A DNA stretch of 64,000 bases from Paenibacillus sp. JZ16 (GTDB taxonomy: Bacteria > Bacillota > Bacilli > Paenibacillales > Paenibacillaceae), in assembly GCF_015326965.1 (NCBI RefSeq), contig NZ_CP017659.1, forward strand, positions 434,001 to 498,000, written 5' to 3'. The notes below the pieces were generated by a model. It had not been told where the DNA came from. It saw nothing but the letters and a program-made list of their open reading frames with translations, and did not search any database. The position numbers were made by a program, and so were the translations under genes. Below are positions 26,431 to 35,310 of this stretch, one piece after another (the stretch's first letter is position 1; every line of letters begins with the position of its first letter).

Positions 26431-29400
26431 ATGCCATACGAACCGATAAGGCCGGAACGGTTAAAACAAATGTTAAACCAGCTTCGGGAAGCGATATATG
26501 AGCCGGTTGCCGAGTTGGAAGTGAAGGCATGGGTTACGCCCGAGCCCGTATCGTTCATGGATCGAATGACGGGTGCGCCAATGACGCTTGTCCACGGAGA
26601 ACGATGGGGCAACCTGTGGGACTGTGCCTGGTTCCGATTTACCGGCAGCCTTCCGGAAAATAGCTGTAAGGAAGACCACGTCCTTTTACTGGACATTAAC
26701 GGCGAGTTGTGTCTGGTGGACCGGGAAGGATCTCCGGTCCAGGGATTGACTACCGTGAATTCGGAATTCGATTTTTCATTAGGACTCCCCGGCAAGCGTG
26801 TTGTCCGGCTTCATGAGATGTACATGAGAGGATCTGACATTGAAGTATGGGCAGATGCAGGCAATAACGATCTCTTCGGCAAATACCAGGGAGGCTCTTT
26901 GAAAGAGGCTGTCATCGCAGTCTGCCGGGAAGACATTCGAGGCCTATATTACGATGTCGAAGTCCTCTTGGAAGCTGCCGAGCAGCTCCCTGCCGGAACC
27001 GCGCGCAAAGAGAAAATCTATCAGGCCCTCTATGACGTATCACTGAAGTTAACGGAATTCTCGCCGGAGCAGGTCAAACAAGCGAAGAAGCAATTGGATA
27101 AACAATTAAGCTTGCAGGGAGGCGATCCGGTCTTAACGATCAGCGCGGTGGGTCATGCGCATATCGATTTGGCCTGGCTGTGGCCCATCCGCGAAACGAT
27201 CCGGAAAGGCGCCCGGACGTTCTCGACCGCGCTTCGCATGATGGAACGCTATCCGGAGTATGTATTCGGCGCAAGCCAGCCCCAGCTGTACGACTGGATG
27301 AAGCGGCATTATCCCGCGTTATATGAACAGATCAAGGAGCGGGTACGCGAAGGCAGATGGGAACCGCAGGGGGCCATGTGGGTGGAGTCGGATACCAATG
27401 TGCCGGGCGGCGAATCTCTGGTGCGCCAGATCCTGTATGGCAAGCGGTACTTTCAGCAGGAATTCGGTTTGGAGATGAAATCGCTCTGGATGCCGGATGT
27501 TTTCGGTTACTCAGCCAGCCTGCCGCAGCTGCTCAAGAAGTCGGGCGTGGATTACATGATGACCCAGAAGCTCTCCTGGAGCGAATATAACCGGCACCCT
27601 CACCATTCCTTCCTATGGGAAGGGATTGACGGCTCCGCCGTATTAACGCATATGCCGCCTGAAGATACGTACAACAGTCCGGCAGCCCCGCGTTCCATCG
27701 CCAAAGCGGAGCGGGAATATTTAGATAAAAATGTATCCAGTCATGCCCTGATGCTCTTCGGCATTGGGGACGGCGGCGGCGGTCCTGGTGAAGAGCATTT
27801 GGAGCGGCTTGCACGCGAGAAGAACCTGCTTGGTCTATCCCCTGTCATACAGGAGCCCTCGTGGAAGTTCTTTGAGCGATTGAACGAAGAACGCGATTCA
27901 TTCCAGACGTGGCGCGGTGAGCTTTATCTGGAAAAGCATCAAGGCACCCTGACCAGTCAGGCACGAAGCAAGCGGTACAACCGGAAGATGGAGAAAGCGC
28001 TGCGTGAACTGGAGTTTGCTTCCGTGCTGGCTGCCCGGTTAGGCAGGACATACCCGTCCGAGACGCTGGAGACGATCTGGAAAGAAGTTCTGCTGTATCA
28101 GTTCCACGACATTCTTCCGGGCTCTTCAATAAAGCGGGTGTATGATGAATCGTTAGAACGTTATGAAGAGCTGCTATCAAACACGGAGGCTATGATTGCC
28201 GAGACCTATCGCTATCTGGCAGACCACATTTCACACGATGCCAAAGCTACCCCCGGAACGGTCGTATTTAATTCGCTACCTTGGGAACGCCGGGAGTGGC
28301 TGCGCGCGAATGGAAGATGGCATCACGTGTTGGTTCCATCGATGGGCTACACCGTGATATCGAATGACGCCGATGCCGGAGCTGAAGATGAAGTAGCGTC
28401 AGGTATTGAAATGCTTTTGGAAACACCGGAAGCGGAATTAGACGTTACAGTTTCGGAGCGAAGCCTGGAGAACGACAAACTGATCGTGAAGTTTGATCAA
28501 AACGGGGGCATTCTATCGATCCTGGATAAGGCGGAAGCTCGCGAAGTCATTCAGCAAGGCCACTCGGGTAACGATCTTCGCGTGTACCATGACGAAGGGG
28601 ATGCATGGGATTTCCGTCATGACTATTCGGCGAACCCGGGCAAGCCGTTAAACCTCCTCGCGATACAGAAGCTGCGGGACGGGCCGCGAGTCGGGCTGGT
28701 CTTCGAGTACGCTTATGGCGAATCTGCGCTGACGCAGACCGTTGTGCTGACGGAGGGCAGCCGGCGTATCGATTTCGAGACGTCCGTCGATTGGAGAGAG
28801 AACGGCAAGATGCTAAGAACCTCGTTCCCGGTCAATATACGTACGGATCAGGTTCATTGCGAGATCCAGTTCGGCAGCTTGAGCAGGCCGACCCACCGCA
28901 ATACGATGTGGGATTTTGCGAAGGACGAGATTTGTGCCCATCAATGGATTGATTTATCGGAGCCGGATTATGGGGTCGCGCTGCTCAATGATTGCAAATA
29001 CGGCCATCGGGCGATCCATAACGTGCTGGATCTGCATTTGCTTCGCAGCAGCTCTTATCCGGATCCGGATGCAGACCGTGCGGAGCACCGATTCACATAT
29101 TCGTTATATCCGCATCAAGGGAACCATGTTCAAGCCGAAATCTATCGACGAGGCAATGAGCTGAATATCCCGCTTCGGGCGATATCCTTGCCTTCCGTGC
29201 CTGACCAAGCGACAGGAAAGCTTCCGTCTTCCCAAGCATTTCTGCGGCCGGATCATCCGAACATTATGGTGGAATCCGTCAAGAAAGCCGAGGATGGCGA
29301 CGACATCGTGGTTCGTCTGTATGAAACATCGGGAACACATGCCAGCACGACACTTCATTGTGGATTTGAAGCGGCCGAAGCCTGGACTACGGATTTGATG

Positions 29401-29508
29401 GAAAACATCCTTGCAGCGCTGCCGCTTGGCGAAGCATCCAACAAAATTACGCTATCCTTTACGCCATTTGAAATCATTACGCTGCGTTTGAGATTACCGC
29501 TAGGATAA
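26431..29508 (+). CDS. Alpha-mannosidase, glycoside hydrolase family 38
   Basis: The 1025-residue enzyme is full length for the bacterial GH38 group. The zinc-binding start of the catalytic domain, HAHIDLAWLWP, lies at about residue 241. The nucleophile segment MWVESDTNVPGGES lies at about 315, with its Asp as nucleophile, and FGIGDGGGGP follows near 445. The C-terminal beta domains (650-1025) are typical. There is no signal peptide, so the enzyme acts in the cytoplasm on imported mannosides. It is 24 bases after the preceding enzyme gene with AGAGAGGAG upstream. This is the best pointer to the locus's substrate: an alpha-mannose-containing glycan. Confidence 0.95.
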   Translation: MPYEPIRPERLKQMLNQLREAIYEPVAELEVKAWVTPEPVSFMDRMTGAPMTLVHGERWGNLWDCAWFRFTGSLPENSCKEDHVLLLDINGELCLVDREGSPVQGLTTVNSEFDFSLGLPGKRVVRLHEMYMRGSDIEVWADAGNNDLFGKYQGGSLKEAVIAVCREDIRGLYYDVEVLLEAAEQLPAGTARKEKIYQALYDVSLKLTEFSPEQVKQAKKQLDKQLSLQGGDPVLTISAVGHAHIDLAWLWPIRETIRKGARTFSTALRMMERYPEYVFGASQPQLYDWMKRHYPALYEQIKERVREGRWEPQGAMWVESDTNVPGGESLVRQILYGKRYFQQEFGLEMKSLWMPDVFGYSASLPQLLKKSGVDYMMTQKLSWSEYNRHPHHSFLWEGIDGSAVLTHMPPEDTYNSPAAPRSIAKAEREYLDKNVSSHALMLFGIGDGGGGPGEEHLERLAREKNLLGLSPVIQEPSWKFFERLNEERDSFQTWRGELYLEKHQGTLTSQARSKRYNRKMEKALRELEFASVLAARLGRTYPSETLETIWKEVLLYQFHDILPGSSIKRVYDESLERYEELLSNTEAMIAETYRYLADHISHDAKATPGTVVFNSLPWERREWLRANGRWHHVLVPSMGYTVISNDADAGAEDEVASGIEMLLETPEAELDVTVSERSLENDKLIVKFDQNGGILSILDKAEAREVIQQGHSGNDLRVYHDEGDAWDFRHDYSANPGKPLNLLAIQKLRDGPRVGLVFEYAYGESALTQTVVLTEGSRRIDFETSVDWRENGKMLRTSFPVNIRTDQVHCEIQFGSLSRPTHRNTMWDFAKDEICAHQWIDLSEPDYGVALLNDCKYGHRAIHNVLDLHLLRSSSYPDPDADRAEHRFTYSLYPHQGNHVQAEIYRRGNELNIPLRAISLPSVPDQATGKLPSSQAFLRPDHPNIMVESVKKAEDGDDIVVRLYETSGTHASTTLHCGFEAAEAWTTDLMENILAALPLGEASNKITLSFTPFEIITLRLRLPLG

Positions 29509-29511
29509 CCC

Positions 29512-29530
29512 GGGGCGGCCCGTCCGCCCC
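29512..29530 (+). other. Hairpin between enzyme and transporter genes
   Basis: GGGGCGG and CCGCCCC form a 7-bp GC-only stem with a 5-base loop and no T run after it, directly behind the mannosidase stop. It may stabilise or process the message so that enzyme and transporter levels differ. Confidence 0.5.
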
Positions 29531-29551
29531 ACTGAAAGGAGAGGTGGGAAT

Positions 29552-30478
29552 GTGAGCAAGTCACGATTAACCAACAACCGATTCATGAAACGAATCTGGC
29601 AGCACAAGCTCTTTTACTTGTTCATGCTGCCAGGCATCGTCTGGTTTTTTCTATTCTCTTACGTGCCCTTATACGGAATTCAAGTTGCTTTCCGGGACTA
29701 TACCTTCGTTGGCGGCTTCACCGGGAGTCCCTGGGCAGGATTCAAGTACTTTGAACAATTCTTCAATTACTATCAGTCCGGTGACATCATTCGCAACACG
29801 GTCATCATCAGTCTTATGAAGCTGTTGATCGGATTTCCGATGCCGATCATTCTTGCGCTCCTATTGAATGAAGTTCGGAAGATGAAATTCAAGAAGACGA
29901 TTCAAACGCTTTCTTATTTACCTTATTTCGTATCCTGGATCGTGGTTGTCACGCTGATGCAGCGTTTACTGACTCCATATGGCGGTCCGGTCAATGACTT
30001 GCTGGGATCGTTTGGGGTCGAATCGATCCAGTTCCTGAACAATCCTACCTGGTTCTATCAGATGATTGTCGGGTCCGATATCTGGAAGAACATCGGCTGG
30101 AATTCGATTATCTTCATGGCCGCCATTGCGGGTATCGATCAGCAGCTGTACGAAGCTGCCAAGATCGATGGCGCAGGACGCTTCAAGCAGATGTGGCATG
30201 TGACACTTCCTGGTATCCGCAATGTGGCCATCATCTTATTTATTCTCGCCGTGGGAAATCTGATGAGCGCCGGGTATGAACAGCTCCTTCTCTTGAATGG
30301 TCCTGCGACTGCCAGTATGGGCAGCGTGCTGGACGTGCACGCCATCAATTCCGGTATCCGGGAAGGGCGTCTCAGTTACGCCGCTGCGGTCGGCCTATTC
30401 CAAAGCATTATCGGGCTCATCCTGGTTCTGACCGTCAATCGCATCGCCCGTAAAGTCAGTGATGTATCCCTGTTCTAA
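29552..30478 (+). CDS. Sugar ABC transporter permease, LplB type
   Basis: A 308-residue membrane permease with six hydrophobic segments and the EAA loop YEAAKIDGAGRFKQMWHVTLPG. The start is GTG at 29552 behind AAAGGAGAGGTGGG; the ATG overlapping it at 29550 is closed by an immediate stop. It pairs with the next gene to form the channel for the oligosaccharide bound by the lipoprotein at 31460. No ATPase gene is present. It is the third gene of the mannosidase operon, so the import substrate is probably a mannose-containing oligosaccharide. Confidence 0.93.
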   Translation: MSKSRLTNNRFMKRIWQHKLFYLFMLPGIVWFFLFSYVPLYGIQVAFRDYTFVGGFTGSPWAGFKYFEQFFNYYQSGDIIRNTVIISLMKLLIGFPMPIILALLLNEVRKMKFKKTIQTLSYLPYFVSWIVVVTLMQRLLTPYGGPVNDLLGSFGVESIQFLNNPTWFYQMIVGSDIWKNIGWNSIIFMAAIAGIDQQLYEAAKIDGAGRFKQMWHVTLPGIRNVAIILFILAVGNLMSAGYEQLLLLNGPATASMGSVLDVHAINSGIREGRLSYAAAVGLFQSIIGLILVLTVNRIARKVSDVSLF

Positions 30479-30490
30479 GGAGGTGACGTA

Positions 30491-31387
30491 ATGAAACGTA
30501 AATGGTCTTTTTTCTCGATGTTCAATTACACCGTTCTCGCCATCATCGGATTTTCGATGATCTATCCGTTTATTTACATTTTGGCGTATTCCCTTAACGA
30601 CGGGAAGGATTCGATGATGGGGGCGATCTATTTTTTGCCCCGTAAATTCACGCTGGAGAACTACGCCCAGGTATTCGATAACGCCCGCATCTGGAAGGCG
30701 TACCAAATTACGCTCATGCGCACCGTGCTGGGTACATTCCTGCATGTTGTGCTGTGTACGCTCATGGCTTATGCGCTTTCCAAAAAGACATTGCCGGGCC
30801 GCTCCTTTTTCACCTTTTACATCTTTTTGCCGACGATTTTCAGTGCCGGGTTCATCCCGTTCTTCATCACGCTGCAAAAGCTGCATCTGATCAACAGCTT
30901 CTGGGTGTATGTGCTGCCGATGCTGTTCAATTTCATGCATATCGTCATCATCCGAACCTTCCTGCAAGGCATCCCCGAGGAGTTGGAGGAGTCTGCCCGC
31001 ATTGACGGGTACGGCGATTTTCAAATCTTCGTGCGGATTATACTGCCGCTATCGGGCCCGGTGCTTGCCACTATCTCCTTGTTCATCGGGGTGGCCCATT
31101 GGAATGATTGGTTCTCGGGTGCTTACTATGTATCCAACAAAGATTTGATACCGGTGCAGACCCTTTTACAAGAAATGCTGACGGAAGCTGAAGCGCTGTC
31201 GAATTCGATGCAGCGAGCCGCGCAGCAGGGCGGACAGACGATTGGCGGAACCAGCGGTGCTGGCGCGACGCCGGAATCGCTCCGGATGGCCTTGCTTGTC
31301 ATTACGGTCTTCCCGATCTTGTGCATTTATCCGTTCCTGCAGCGATATTTCGTAAAGGGGGTTATGATCGGTTCAGTTAAAGGTTAG
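30491..31387 (+). CDS. Carbohydrate ABC transporter permease, YtcP type
   Basis: The 298-residue second permease has the EAA loop ELEESARIDGYGDFQIFVRI and the subfamily C-terminus RYFVKGVMIGSVKG. AAGGAGGTGACGTA before the ATG is one of the strongest ribosome sites in the window, and the gap to the preceding permease is only 12 bases. A Gly/Ala/Thr-rich insertion (QQGGQTIGGTSGAGAT) sits before the last helix, which is common in this subfamily. It works with the LplB-type partner and a shared ATPase from elsewhere. Confidence 0.93.
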   Translation: MKRKWSFFSMFNYTVLAIIGFSMIYPFIYILAYSLNDGKDSMMGAIYFLPRKFTLENYAQVFDNARIWKAYQITLMRTVLGTFLHVVLCTLMAYALSKKTLPGRSFFTFYIFLPTIFSAGFIPFFITLQKLHLINSFWVYVLPMLFNFMHIVIIRTFLQGIPEELEESARIDGYGDFQIFVRIILPLSGPVLATISLFIGVAHWNDWFSGAYYVSNKDLIPVQTLLQEMLTEAEALSNSMQRAAQQGGQTIGGTSGAGATPESLRMALLVITVFPILCIYPFLQRYFVKGVMIGSVKG

Positions 31388-31459
31388 GTCATCCTGACCC
31401 GGAATTTGTCCAAAGCTTTACCAAGATCATTGATATCCATATTCCAGGAGGCGATTGGT

Positions 31460-33118
31460 TTGAAGAGGATTTGGTCGAAAGGCGTATCCGCATTGCTCGT
31501 GTCCATCATGGTTGGAGGTTTGCTGATCAGCTGCACGAATTCATCAGGGAACGGAGATAACGGAGAAGGGGCAGAAGGAGAGAATTCATACAAACTCAAA
31601 ATACTACACAATTGGAATGGTTCCAACGGTTCTGATGCCATAACGCCCGTGGAGGAAGTCATTAAGGAGAAAACCGGTGTTACCCTCGAGTGGGAATATA
31701 CAAAAGGCAGTGAGACGGAGAAGGTTAACCAGATCTTCGCCACGCAGGATTTGCCGGACATTTATACCGGGCCAGCCTGGGGCGGGGAATTGGATGGCAT
31801 CATTAAGGCTGCCAAAGAGGGACAATTGGTGGATATATCGGACAAGCTGAAGGATTATCCAAACTTGTCCAAATCGATTGCGGAAGAAAATGTGCCGCCG
31901 GCATTATATGAGAAAGCGATAGACGCCTACGACGGTAAAAAATATTTGCTGCTGCAAAATCAGCCGGCCACGAACGAAGACGGCATGGATTGGCTTTATG
32001 GTTTCTATGTGCGCAAAGACATCGCCGAGAAAGTCGGCGTCGATCCGCAATCCGTTGTGACGAAGGAGGATTTCTACAACTTCCTCAAAAAAATCAAGGA
32101 TGCCAATCTGCAGGAGAACGGCCAGCCGGTCTTTCCGCTGGGCGGTTTCAGTAACGGCTGGGCCGTTGGCATCGGCAACACCATGTTTTATTCCGGAGCG
32201 AGTTACGTCGACAAAGGCGACGGCACGGTTGAACATAACTTCTTCACCAAAGGCTATGAAGAATACACGCTGTTTTATCGAAAGCTCGTTGAAGAGGGGT
32301 TGATGGATCCTGAAGCCTTCACCCAGACAGACCCGATTGCCAAGGAAAAAATCAATCAAGGCCGCATCGCCATCCTGGCCGCGCACTATCCGGCCATCCT
32401 GGATGCTTCCAAGGAGTATGTCTCTTCGCATCCGGGCAGCGACTACATTCCTCTCGGTCCGTTGGAGCGCGCTGACGTTGAGCCGGACAGGCCCGTCGAT
32501 CTGGGGATTCAGGGAAATAACGTAACGGCGATCACGAAGAACTGCAAAGGCGCTTGCGTTGACGCTGCATTGAAGTTCCTGGATTTCATGGCTTCCGATG
32601 AAGGCTTTATGCTGGCCCGGTACGGGGTGCAGGGTGTTCATTGGGACATGAAGGACGGCAAGCCTGTTGCCAATCAGGAATGGTTTGACAAATTCAGCAC
32701 GGACACCAACATGAAGCTGCGGAAGAACGAAGGTATCAGCATCGGTCTGGAATCGCTGACAGGGCTTGACCGCATCAATTCCGCTGCGGGAGGAGACATC
32801 TGGGCGGAACAAGAAAGGCTTGAAGCGATGGAGAACGCTCGCAAAATCCTCCGTCCGAACGGCATTCACGTAATTACTGCTTATAACCCGGGTGATGTTA
32901 TCACGAAGGCGCCGGAATGGGAAATGCTGAAGCCATCGATGGATCGAATGGGAGATGCGTGGAAGGAAGCGGTATTTGCCAAATCGGATGAAGCGGCGAT
33001 GAGCATTATCAATGAACTACGGGAACAGCTCCGTAAAACCGGATATGAGAAAGCGATGCAGTTCACGAACGAAAATCTGAAGGGGAAAGACGTGGTAACC
33101 GTTCAGATGCCGAACTGA
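31460..33118 (+). CDS. Extracellular sugar-binding lipoprotein
   Basis: A 552-residue solute-binding protein. The track of in-frame starts reaches back to 31406, but TTG at 31460 has CCAGGAGG 8 bases before it and gives a proper lipoprotein signal, MKRIWSKGVSALLVSIM, ending at lipobox LLISC (Cys25), followed by a Gly/Asn/Glu linker. The mature part is of the LipO/YtcQ type. It completes the importer of the mannosidase operon and is followed by a terminator at 33152-33195. The binding specificity cannot be read from sequence. Confidence 0.93.
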   Translation: MKRIWSKGVSALLVSIMVGGLLISCTNSSGNGDNGEGAEGENSYKLKILHNWNGSNGSDAITPVEEVIKEKTGVTLEWEYTKGSETEKVNQIFATQDLPDIYTGPAWGGELDGIIKAAKEGQLVDISDKLKDYPNLSKSIAEENVPPALYEKAIDAYDGKKYLLLQNQPATNEDGMDWLYGFYVRKDIAEKVGVDPQSVVTKEDFYNFLKKIKDANLQENGQPVFPLGGFSNGWAVGIGNTMFYSGASYVDKGDGTVEHNFFTKGYEEYTLFYRKLVEEGLMDPEAFTQTDPIAKEKINQGRIAILAAHYPAILDASKEYVSSHPGSDYIPLGPLERADVEPDRPVDLGIQGNNVTAITKNCKGACVDAALKFLDFMASDEGFMLARYGVQGVHWDMKDGKPVANQEWFDKFSTDTNMKLRKNEGISIGLESLTGLDRINSAAGGDIWAEQERLEAMENARKILRPNGIHVITAYNPGDVITKAPEWEMLKPSMDRMGDAWKEAVFAKSDEAAMSIINELREQLRKTGYEKAMQFTNENLKGKDVVTVQMPN

Positions 33119-33151
33119 TGACTTCCATCGTCAAGGGAGCCCGGTAAAACG

Positions 33152-33195
33152 AAAGGCTTCGCAGCACCTTGGCCATCAAGGGGGCGGAGCTTTTT
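33152..33195 (+). terminator. Terminator of the mannosidase-importer operon
   Basis: AAAGGCTTCGC pairs with GCGGAGCTTTTT, and an inner stem CCTTG/CAAGG closes the loop; a T run follows. Confidence 0.7.
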
Positions 33196-33282
33196 GCTGT
33201 TCTCTTTGGTTTTTGTTTCCCCATCACAAGGATATAGAAGGCATTATCAAGAATAAACAAGACATGAAGGAGTTGATGTCAG

Positions 33283-35286
33283 ATGACAACGAAATTCAGA
33301 CCTCCATCCGTACCGCTGGTCACCGTAGATCCTTACTTCAGCGTATGGTCCGCTGCGGATCATCTCTACGATGATCATACCCGGCATTGGACGAACAAGA
33401 TCCAAGGTATGGTCGGCCTTGCGATCATCGATGGCTTGCCCAGACGATTTATGGGGAAGGTAGCAGCAGCGGATTCAGCAGAGCATCCCGAGCTTGAAGT
33501 TCTTCAACAAACCGATTTGACGGTTGAGCCGGTAACTACCCGTTATACGTTCCAAGGGGAAGGCATTGAGCTTCAAGTTGAGTTCACCACGCCTTTATTA
33601 CTGAATGATCTTGATCTGTTGTCCCGGCCCGTAACGTATGTGACAGTTCAGGTTCGTTCGATGGATGGGCGTGAACATGATGTCAAGCTCTACTTCGATG
33701 TTACAGGCGAATGGTGCGTAAATACACCGGATCAGCAAGTGACCTGGGAGCATCGCGTTATCGATGGACAATTGAATATGATGGCGATGGGTACTGTCGA
33801 ACAGCCGATTCTTCAGCTTGCCGGAGATGATACCCGAATCGATTGGGGGTATATGGTGCTGGCGGTTCCCCGTACGGAACGTATCCAGACGGTGATTCAT
33901 TCTGTGTCAAGCCGTGAGTTATATGTACGAACCGGTCAATTCCCCCCGGAAGATGATCAGCAGAAGCCGCGGGCCGTATCCAATCATACCCCCGTTATGG
34001 CAGCCGAAATCGATCTGGGCCCAGTACGGGATGAATGGGTATCTGAGTATCTGATGCTTGCGTATGATGATATTCATGCCATCGAATATTTTAACCAGCC
34101 GCTGGATGCTTACTGGAAGCGAAACGGATTGACGTTCCATGACATGCTGTTACAATCCGCCGCCCAATATGAAGTCATCATGCAGCAATGTGAGAGTTTC
34201 AATCGCGAGCTGACGGCGGAGAGCCTTGCCGCAGGCGGTGAAAAATACCGGGATATCCTGGCCTTGACGTATCGACAGGCGGTAGCCGCGCATAAATTGG
34301 TTGCCGATGAAGTGGGACATGTGCTGTTTTTTTCCAAGGAGAATTTCAGCAACGGATGCATCGCTACGGTCGATGTCAGTTATCCGTCGATTCCATTGTT
34401 CCTGAGATACAATCCTGAGCTGGTCAAGGGGATGATGCGCCCGATTTATAAGTATGCCATGAGCCCTGATTGGCCGTTCGATTTTGCGCCTCATGACGTG
34501 GGAACATACCCCAGAGCCAACGGGCAGGTGTATGGCGAGAACAAGCTGGAATACCAGATGCCGATCGAAGAATGCGGGAATATGCTCCTAATGGCTGCCG
34601 CGGTTTGCAAATATGAAGGGAATACGGATTTTGCCCGGGAGCACTGGGAACCTCTTACTTCTTGGGCGGGATATCTACTGCAGCATGGACTCGATCCGGA
34701 TAATCAGCTGTGCACGGATGATTTTGCCGGACATTTGGCGCATAATGCGAATTTGTCCATTAAAGCGATCTTGGGCATTGCCGCGTATTCATACATGTGC
34801 GACCTGTTGGGCTCACAGGAAGGGGCATCTTATCTTGCAGCCGCTCGGAATATGGCGAATGAGTGGATATCCATGGCCGATGCAGGTGATCATTATAAGC
34901 TTACGTTTGACAGCGCAAACGATACCTGGAGTTTGAAATACAATCTGGTGTGGGATCGCCTGCTGGAATTAAACCTGTTTCCAAAAGAAGTTGCTGCCCA
35001 AGAGCTGGACTATTATAAGTTGAAACAGAATCGTTACGGCCTTCCGCTGGATAGCCGCGATACGTATACAAAAGCGGATTGGCTGGTATGGTGTGCCTCC
35101 ATGAGTGCCACGCAATCCCAGTTTGAAGCCATGATTGCGCCCTTATGGGATTTCATGAATGAAACCTCTGCTCGCGTTCCGGTGACCGATTGGTATGACA
35201 CGCTTAGCGGCAAACAGATGAACTTCCAGAATCGCTCCGTTGTCGGTGGTTTTTTCATCCGGTTGCTTATGTCCCGGTCTGAATGA
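33283..35286 (+). CDS. DUF4965/glutaminase A-like family protein
   Basis: The 667-residue protein begins RPPSVPLVTVDPYFSVWS and has NKIQGMVGLAIIDGLPRRFMG, the opening of the family of DUF4964/DUF5127/DUF4965 proteins that includes fungal glutaminase A. The C-terminal alpha/alpha-barrel-like half carries PYPRANGQ-like and DDFAGHLAHNANLSIKA parts, like those of glycosidases. Bacterial members have no firm substrate, and their placement in sugar loci such as this one suggests a glycan role rather than glutamine hydrolysis. There is no signal peptide. It lies 24 bases before the GH106-like gene with which it is co-transcribed. Confidence 0.87.
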   Translation: MTTKFRPPSVPLVTVDPYFSVWSAADHLYDDHTRHWTNKIQGMVGLAIIDGLPRRFMGKVAAADSAEHPELEVLQQTDLTVEPVTTRYTFQGEGIELQVEFTTPLLLNDLDLLSRPVTYVTVQVRSMDGREHDVKLYFDVTGEWCVNTPDQQVTWEHRVIDGQLNMMAMGTVEQPILQLAGDDTRIDWGYMVLAVPRTERIQTVIHSVSSRELYVRTGQFPPEDDQQKPRAVSNHTPVMAAEIDLGPVRDEWVSEYLMLAYDDIHAIEYFNQPLDAYWKRNGLTFHDMLLQSAAQYEVIMQQCESFNRELTAESLAAGGEKYRDILALTYRQAVAAHKLVADEVGHVLFFSKENFSNGCIATVDVSYPSIPLFLRYNPELVKGMMRPIYKYAMSPDWPFDFAPHDVGTYPRANGQVYGENKLEYQMPIEECGNMLLMAAAVCKYEGNTDFAREHWEPLTSWAGYLLQHGLDPDNQLCTDDFAGHLAHNANLSIKAILGIAAYSYMCDLLGSQEGASYLAAARNMANEWISMADAGDHYKLTFDSANDTWSLKYNLVWDRLLELNLFPKEVAAQELDYYKLKQNRYGLPLDSRDTYTKADWLVWCASMSATQSQFEAMIAPLWDFMNETSARVPVTDWYDTLSGKQMNFQNRSVVGGFFIRLLMSRSE

Positions 35287-35310
35287 AATCTGTGATAAGA
35301 CAGGTGATGC

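Noticed and set aside
33283..35286. Calling the DUF4965 protein a glutaminase outright
   Set aside because: Only fungal relatives have that activity shown, and the genomic setting here is glycan breakdown.
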